From Gentiana macrophylla (lineage: Eukaryota; Streptophyta; Magnoliopsida; Gentianales; Gentianaceae): a DNA stretch of 64,000 nt. Positions 58,058 through 64,000 of the stretch are shown piece after piece. How positions within the stretch are numbered: the first letter of the stretch is position 1; every line of letters starts with the position of its first letter. The notes beneath the pieces were generated by a model. It was not told where the DNA came from and ran no database searches. It was given only the letters and a program-made list of their open reading frames with translations. A program made the translations under genes and the position numbers. The stretch covers positions 195,734,601 through 195,798,600 of the forward strand of contig CM047805.1 of assembly GCA_026214975.1 (NCBI GenBank). The letters run 5' to 3'.

Positions 58058-59252
58058 TTATATATGTTGTCTTGGTTTTAAACGTTTATACTATTTATAT
58101 ATATATATATATATGATTATGTGCATATTTTCATTTTATAACTACTATATTCCACTCATTATTCATTGAGGTCGATGTCAATTCGTAAGTGGGGAGTAGA
58201 GTAAGTTATAAAATTTTGAAAATATTAAAAATTAACGCTATAATTAAAATAAGTATATTGATTGCTTAACACTTAGTTTTATTTTTCCTAAAGTAGAAAT
58301 AAGATAGTATATAATTAATATAATAAATTTAATATATTTTGATAGAATAAGTTTTAGTTAAGTAAAATAGATTAGATGTATTATGATTATATTAATTATG
58401 TCAGTTTTAGATTTTTATAAAGATCTTAAGTATATGTAACTATACATAAATATTATTGAGTATTGTTGATTTGAAATTAGACAGATATGCTTATATTTAT
58501 AATGAAATGTTAGAATAATTTTCTTTTCGAGATAAGTATGAATATGGAATCAGACCAAGGATGACGATTTTTGGCATAATAAAGTTAGATAGGTGCTAAT
58601 ATATTTGACCTCACCTCATGACACTTGCAAAATAGTCGATTCTGGCAATGAGTTTGGATATGTTAGTATTCTATGAAAAAAAAAAAAAAAAAAAAAAAAC
58701 AAATCACCTCGAGTCCATTTGGATACTGCCCCAATTGGGGAGTGTGGTTTACCTTGGACAAGATATGGGTTTGAGTGATCTCGGGGTGATTTGCCTCTAA
58801 AGTTTGGGAGAGTGTTATACTTTTGAGGCGACGACGAAAAAAAAAATAATAATAAATAATATTGGGTTGTAATTTGATAAAAAAATGTTTTTGAGATGAA
58901 AGTTAAATACGTACGACCTATCTTCTTCTTTTGATAATTCTTTATTTTTCCTTTTGATCAAACACCCAGATCCTGATCGTTATACTAAGTCCTTGATTCC
59001 AATTATTTCATACGAGTTAAGATTAGAGAATAATTTTAATTTTTATTATATTTACTAAGTAAATTGTGTAGAATTTCATTTAAATGATATTTGATAAATA
59101 ATTTATCTAAGTTATATACACTTTTTATCTTATTAATTTCTATGAAAGATATATTTAATATATTTATAATATTGAAATGATATTTTGTTAACTTGAAAGT
59201 TAATCTACCAAGCATATCATTTTTATTGTAGTTTTTATATGTTACCGCTTAT
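58058..59252 (+). other. G2 AT-rich 3' region
   Basis: No gene. Contents are a TA microsatellite near 58098-58113, a run of 24 A at 58677-58700, the 49-bp box shared with N1 (58615-58663) and a GC-richer patch (58705-58825). The AT-rich character fits a 3' untranslated region. Confidence 0.45.
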
Positions 59253-59290
59253 TTTTGCTCGGGACGAGCAAAAGCTAAGTGTGGGGGAGT
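59253..59290 (+). promoter_or_regulatory. G2 GGGAC-loop hairpin and 3' polypurine tract
   Basis: TTTTGCTC/GAGCAAAA around GGGAC (59253-59273), then GCTAAGTGTGGGGGAGT and the 3' LTR at 59291. Confidence 0.75.
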
Positions 59291-61035
59291 TGTTTAGGGT
59301 GATTTTACATGATTTATAACGTTATATTTTATAACGATTTCCTCCATATTCGTATAATTTGCATAGAAATTAAGGATTTAATCGAATTATTGAGCAAATG
59401 AGTTTTAAAAGTGTTTAAGTGCAAATTTGTGTTGTTTATGTGGTTTCGTTGATAAAAATCTTTGAATATGAGATGTTACATTTTGCACGATGTTATCATA
59501 AATGTAGGTACGCTTGCATGTTAAATGAGGAGCTTAAACGAAGATCGGATGAAGATTAAGAAGAAAGCTCGATTCGAATAAAGAAAACTTGATTCGATTC
59601 GGCCCAAACTTGGTGACCAAGGTTTTCAAAATATCACATGTAACAATATGTTTTGAGGTCTAAAAGATGGATTTTGAAGAAGATGCCACGAGTTTTTACG
59701 AGTTAAAGCGAATCAATTTTGTCCAACGACTTCTACCGTAACCTGTTTTTCGATGGAACTTTGACCCGACTTAGAGGCATTTTCAGGGGAATAGTTCTTG
59801 ACGAAAGTTGTAGATACTAAAATGAGCTTTCCAACGCATTTTGAATCACATCAATCGAAGGTCTACAACTCAATTTATGATTTTTTTACCGAACTTCTGG
59901 AATTACGGACGAAATGGAGATAATTTTATCTCACATGGTTGCATGTTACTCCATGTGAAGACTAATGATGGCAATGATTACTCCCCAACAAACTCCACAT
60001 GCTTGTAACTAACTCTTGTATGACTCATCCCCTTCACATGCTAAGTAATCATCACCTCCCACATGCTTCCTAACAAACTTAGGATATTCTAAGCATATTC
60101 CCTTGATGCTTAGGCTATAAACCCCCCCCCCCCCCCATCTTCACTTATAATAGGCGCGCCTCCTTGGTCACTCTTGGCCAAGCTTTTACTTTTCCGTCTT
60201 TTATGTAAATACTCTGTAGGCGTTATGCCGAGAATAAATTAGAATAGTAGTACTGTTGTAATGCTGGAGCTACGGCCCTGATTCTGAAATCATAATCGAG
60301 GATGATTGGCTAAGGACTCCAGGCTAGAACCACCATTGTGAAGCTACCATCACCAGAATAAACAAGGATTTCGTTTTCATTTGTTCTAGTAAGCTTTCTT
60401 GTTCTTCCTTCATGTTTACTTTGTCCATGTGCAATGTGTATGAACTATATGTGTGTTGCATGCTAATCGAATTTAGATACGAAAGTTGATGAATTCGTAG
60501 ATTACCGTGAAGGAGAGTGATGATATTCTTCCAACATACGTAAGTTGAGGGATAATATTGTTAGATTAGGATTTTATATCCATATCTTTGATCCGTAAAT
60601 GCTTTAGTTGTACCGAGAATGGTGAACTAATTAAAAGGCGATGAACCGAAAGGGAAAATGCCTCTTTAGCAGATAATAATCCAAGACTTACGAATGAATG
60701 TGTGTCTTTCTTGTTAATTTCGGTAGGGTGGTGGATCAACGGTGTGTTCTAGTTGTTTTAATCTTTCTCTAAACAAATTTTCACGTATCGTCTTTCTTTT
60801 CACTTTTGCAACCTTTATTTTATTTCTAGTTTTCAAGATCATAATCATCACTAAAAAGAAATCGAAAGCAAAAGTTATTTTCATACAAGTCCCTGCGGAT
60901 ACGACCCGGTTTCACCACTAGCTGCAAGCTTTTGCACTTGGGGCTGACGTCGGTTTTTAAATAAATTTTAGAACCTGTTTTTAACCGCGAACAAGTTTTA
61001 TAGGTAGTAGAGCCTTAAGACTTTTCGACGTAACA
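59291..61035 (+). repeat. G2 3' LTR (1745 bp)
   Basis: Nearly identical to 48915-50657. The C tract has 15 C (60122-60136) in place of 17. The stem-loop box is at about 59809-59870, with one stem mismatch relative to the 5' copy. Confidence 0.95.
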
Positions 61036-61450
61036 TCCCATGAAATCAATTCCCCACACGTCGAAGACTTCGCATTCCAGAATGGGTCTAAGTGGCATTT
61101 CCATCCTATTACTCTGCCTCCCATTTCTCTGGCACCTATCGCAACCTTTACAAAAGGCTTCTGCGTCTTTAAAAAGAGTCGGCCAGTAGAATCCAGCTTG
61201 GAGGATTTTTGCAACTGTCTTGGGTGTTCCGTAGTGCCCTCCTGTGGGACCACTATGACATTGCTCCAGAATATCCCATTGCTTATGTTCTGGAACACAC
61301 CTTCTAAGCAACCCGTCTTTACAGACCTTGAACAGATGAGGATCCTCCCACACGAGATATTTTAGATCAGAAAAGAACTTCTTCTTCTCCTGATACGTCA
61401 TTTCCTCTAAATGTCCACTTGCTAAATAGTTGGCGTAATCGCACTACCAC
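61036..61450 (-). pseudogene. G3 integrase, N-terminal part
   Basis: On minus, the frame 61401-61041 is intact: YQEKKKFFSDLKYLVWEDP, then the zinc domain with HSGPTGGHYG and CKGCDRCQR (HHCC), and the core start FDVWGIDFM, where G2 is inserted. It continues at 48914. Confidence 0.9.
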
Positions 61451-62862
61451 GGCCTAACAAAGATCAAGCTTCATCAATTGCTCAAGAGGGAAATCGATGC
61501 CTATTTCCTTGTGATTTACGCCACCCTCATTTACTAGGCGAGACGGATGATCACCACAACATTATCACTACCCTTCTTATCTTTGATCTCAAGGTCAAAC
61601 TCTTGCAAAATTAGAATCCATCCGAGTAACCTTGGATTTGCATCCGCTTTGTCCATAAGGTAGCGTAGGCTGCATGGTCGGTCCAAACTATAACTTGAGA
61701 CCCTAGAAGATAACTTCTAAACTTGTCAATAGCAAAACGACGGCTAAGAATTCCTTCCCAATCGTGGTGTAATTGCATTGAGCCGGGTTCAAGGTGCGGC
61801 TCAGATAGTAAATGGGCCTGAACTTTTATCAATTCTTTGACCTAAAACTGCGCCGATCGCTGTGCGTAGTTAGAGGCATCACATAATAATTCAAAAGGCT
61901 TAGTCCAATCAAAGCGATTAAGATAGGGGCAGCGATGAGCTTTTCTTCAGGCAATTGAAAGCTTCTTTGCATTTCTCATCAAACAAGAACATAACATCAT
62001 CTTTAAGAAGGTTAAATAAGGGCTTGGCTATTGTGGAAAAGTCCTTAATAAATCGCTGTAGAAGCCAACATGACCAAGAAAACCGCGTACCTCTTTGACA
62101 GCTGGAACGACATTTTTCAATGGCTTCTACCTTAGCCTTATCAACTTGAATACCACTTTTGGACACCTTGTGTCCCAGAACAATCCCTTCATCTACTAGA
62201 AAATGGCATTTCTCCCAGTTAAGCACTAAATTCCTTTCAACTGGCGTTGAAGTACCATATCTAGATTCTCCAAGATCTCATCGAAGCTATCGCCATAGAA
62301 TGAGAAGTCGTCCATGAAGACTTCCATACATTTTTCCACAAGTCCATCGAAAATGGCCAACATGCACCGTTGGAATGTTCTTTGGTGCATTGCATAACCC
62401 GAAGGCATTCTGCGAAAAGCAAAAGTGCCAGATGGACACGTAAACGTAGTCTTCCTCGATCATTAGGGTCGATGGCTATCGGAAGTAAACGAATCTCCAT
62501 CGAGGAAACAATAATACTTATGACCACTCGTCTTTCAATAAGTTGGTCAATGAAGCGGTAAGGGAAATGGTCTTTGGCGGTGACTTCATTCAATCTGCGA
62601 TAATCGATGTAGACTCAGAGCGATCACAAGGCGTAAAGCTATCTCTTCCCCTTTTCATTCTTTTCAACGGTGATACCTCCTTCTTTGGCACAACTTGGGT
62701 GGGGCTAACCCACTCACCGTCGGCGATTGCATAGATGATTCCCATGTCTAACCACTTTATAACTTCTTTCTTGACAACCTCCTGCATATGCGGATTTAAC
62801 CTTCGTTGAGGTTGTCTTACTTTCTTAGCTCCTTCCTCCGTTCGGATTTTATGCATGCACAC
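61451..62862 (-). pseudogene. G3 RT and RNase H
   Basis: RT begins in 62862-62590 (RRLNPHMQEVVKKEVIKWLD, GIIYAIADGEWVSPTQVVPK). It continues in broken frames (NEVTAKDHFPYRFIDQL; MPSGYAMHQRTFQRC, altered from MPFGLCNAPATFQ) to the active site FMDDFSFYG at about 62305-62280. The thumb is open at 62226-61918 (LGHKVSKSGIQVDKAKVEAI). RNase H is strongly degraded (61900-61450), but TDHAAYATLW and LLKDDVMF-type segments are visible. Numerous indels. Confidence 0.83.
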
Positions 62863-64000
62863 ATCGGAGTGATTCCTCGGATATCACCCACTTGCCAACC
62901 GAAGCGAGGATGTTCTTTTCAAGCACTTTTATCAGCAAAGTGCTTCTTGCTCGGACTCGAGTTTGAAGAGATGATCAAGGGCAATTTATCACCATCCTTA
63001 AGAAAAATATACTTAAGGTGTTGAGGAAGCGGTTTAAGCTCAGTAGGTGGTTGCTCAATACTAGATTTTAAAGGGCCACCTTTTTTTCCTTTTGGGCTTG
63101 AAGTGGTTTGATGTGAGAACACCTCATCTTCCCTAGGCATAACCTGAGAAAGGTCTTGGATCACATCATCCATAGGATCCATACGTCAAGACCCGCTTTC
63201 TCCTTCTTATGCTTGATCATCTTTCTCAACTCTTCTTCTTCTAGCTCCTCCGCTAGCTGTTCCCAATCATCAATCTCCCAATGAGTAGTCTCTCTCTAGA
63301 AATCCACTTCATCCCAACTACCCATCAGGGCTTCCTCTTCTATAGGGTTAAAGTCTTCCTGATGCAGCTCATTGAAATCATCGTTCATTGCTGGGAATCT
63401 CCATGTTTCTTGTTCATTGACAGGCTCATTGTGAGCAAGTCATGAAGACGACTCGTCAGTGACTATGGCCTGTAATGAAACAGAAGATGATCCACAGTCA
63501 GCTTGATCTTTAATGTTTATAGCTTCGAAAACACCTATCTCTGTTAGCTCGATCGCTTCTTCAGAGTTGGCATCTTCTTCGTCCTCATAAATTGCTTCAA
63601 CGAACGAGATTTCTTTACTCAAAGTTTCCTCAGGACTTTTCCCTCGTGTGAAGGTGACAGATGTATCATCAACTCTAAGTGTAATCTGACCCTTACAGAA
63701 ATCAATGAGGGCGGCAGAGGTATCCAAAAAGGTCCGGCCGAGAATTAGGGGCATCTCTTTGTCAGGTGGATAGTCTAAGATAACCCAGTCGGTAGGGAAA
63801 ACCAAGCCCCCAACATGGAGAAGAACATTAGCAACACAACCGGCTGCTGAGCGGCTAGATTGGTCTACCATCTGAAGAGAAATAGGGCGTTCCCGCATTC
63901 TTTTATCTAAACCGAGCTTTTTGCAGACGTTCAATGGCATCACATTTATAGAGGCCCCTGAATCGCATAAGACATTTTGGAACTTGTGGCCTTCAATCTC
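62863..64000 (-). pseudogene. G3 protease and protease-RT linker
   Basis: On minus, the retropepsin motif reads DSGASINVMPLNVCKKLGL from about 63963 and the frame stays open to 63440, including MPLILGRTFLDTSAALID. An acidic segment (YEDEEDANSEEAIEL) and a broken linker (63439-63183) follow. The frame 63182-62919 ends with LPQHLKYIF, KLPLIIS. The N-terminal part of the protease and gag lie outside the window. Confidence 0.85.

Larger units (their letters stand above)
48915..61035 (+). mobile_element. G2: young Athila-like Ty3/gypsy element, TSD tccca
   Basis: The element is 12.1 kb, with LTRs at 48915-50657 and 59291-61035 and TSD tccca at 48910-48914 and 61036-61040. It sits in the integrase of G3; removing it with one TSD restores WGIDFMGPF. 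The first 390 bp or so of the two LTRs differ by only three substitutions and a few short indels, so insertion is recent. Even so, its gag and pol carry many frameshifts. The order is primer site, palindrome-rich leader, gag with two zinc knuckles, protease, RT, RNase H, integrase, hairpin block, upstream polypurine block, AT-rich 3' region, terminal hairpin, polypurine tract. Confidence 0.95.
44798..64000 (-). mobile_element. G3: Athila-like Ty3/gypsy element, right part outside window, split by G2
   Basis: On minus the order is protease (63972 down), RT, RNase H and integrase N-terminus (to 61036), G2 insert, rest of integrase (48914-47753), two-hairpin block, upstream polypurine block, terminal hairpin, polypurine tract, 3' LTR (44798-46367). 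The 5' LTR, leader and gag lie beyond the right edge. LTR start, repeat clusters and 3' region resemble G1, so G1 and G3 are members of related families. It sits inside the protease of T1. Confidence 0.9.

Overview
The window is plant nuclear DNA, most likely from a dicot with a large genome, made almost wholly of LTR retrotransposons nested in one another. I see no host gene, tRNA, rRNA or CRISPR array. The basis is Ty1/copia and Ty3/gypsy protein domains, paired LTRs with exact 5-bp target-site duplications (TSDs), tRNA primer sites (TGGTATCGGAGC for the copia elements, TGGCGCCGTTGCCGGGGA, complementary to plant tRNA-Asp, for the gypsy elements) and polypurine tracts.

Layout, using local names. 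C2 (1-2827, minus) is the 5' LTR and leader of a copia-type element running off the left edge; it sits in the 3' LTR of C1. C1 (2828-34215, minus) is a SIRE/Maximus-like copia element with gag, pol and an extra env-position ORF. It is split by N1 (4520-11757, minus, TSD cttaa), a large non-autonomous gypsy derivative, and by G1 (14210-28601, plus, TSD ctcgt), an Athila-like element with two extra ORFs. To the right lies T1 (about 34571-44797, minus), a Tat-lineage pol with a second RNase H. T1 is interrupted by S1 (36469-38216, LTR-like insert, TSD ctgtt) and C3 (38362-43359, plus, a compact copia element, TSD ctttg), and is cut in its protease by G3 (44798 to the right edge, minus, Athila-like). 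G3 is split in its integrase by G2 (48915-61035, plus, TSD tccca), which looks youngest because its LTRs differ very little.

Nearly every coding region carries stops or frameshifts, so I call most of them pseudogenes. At five TSD junctions, removing the insert and one TSD copy rejoins the interrupted host sequence; for G1, G2, C3 and S1 the pol frame is restored exactly.

The most interesting material is non-coding and shared by the gypsy elements (G1, G2, G3 and partly N1). (a) A two-hairpin block, with compensatory base changes, follows the pol gene. (b) A second polypurine-tract block lies about 0.8-1.4 kb upstream of the normal one. (c) A hairpin with a GGGAC loop precedes the 3' polypurine tract, again with a compensatory change. 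(d) Clusters of the 12-bp inverted repeat RRACGNNNGTYY lie just upstream of TATA boxes. In G1 the last feature recurs inside the element, followed by a TATA box, a candidate 5'-UTR intron and a 492-codon ORF, which looks like an internal transcription unit. G1 also has a small unknown ORF bracketed by two copies of the hairpin block. Together these suggest a conserved set of RNA and DNA control elements for multi-ORF expression and replication in this lineage.
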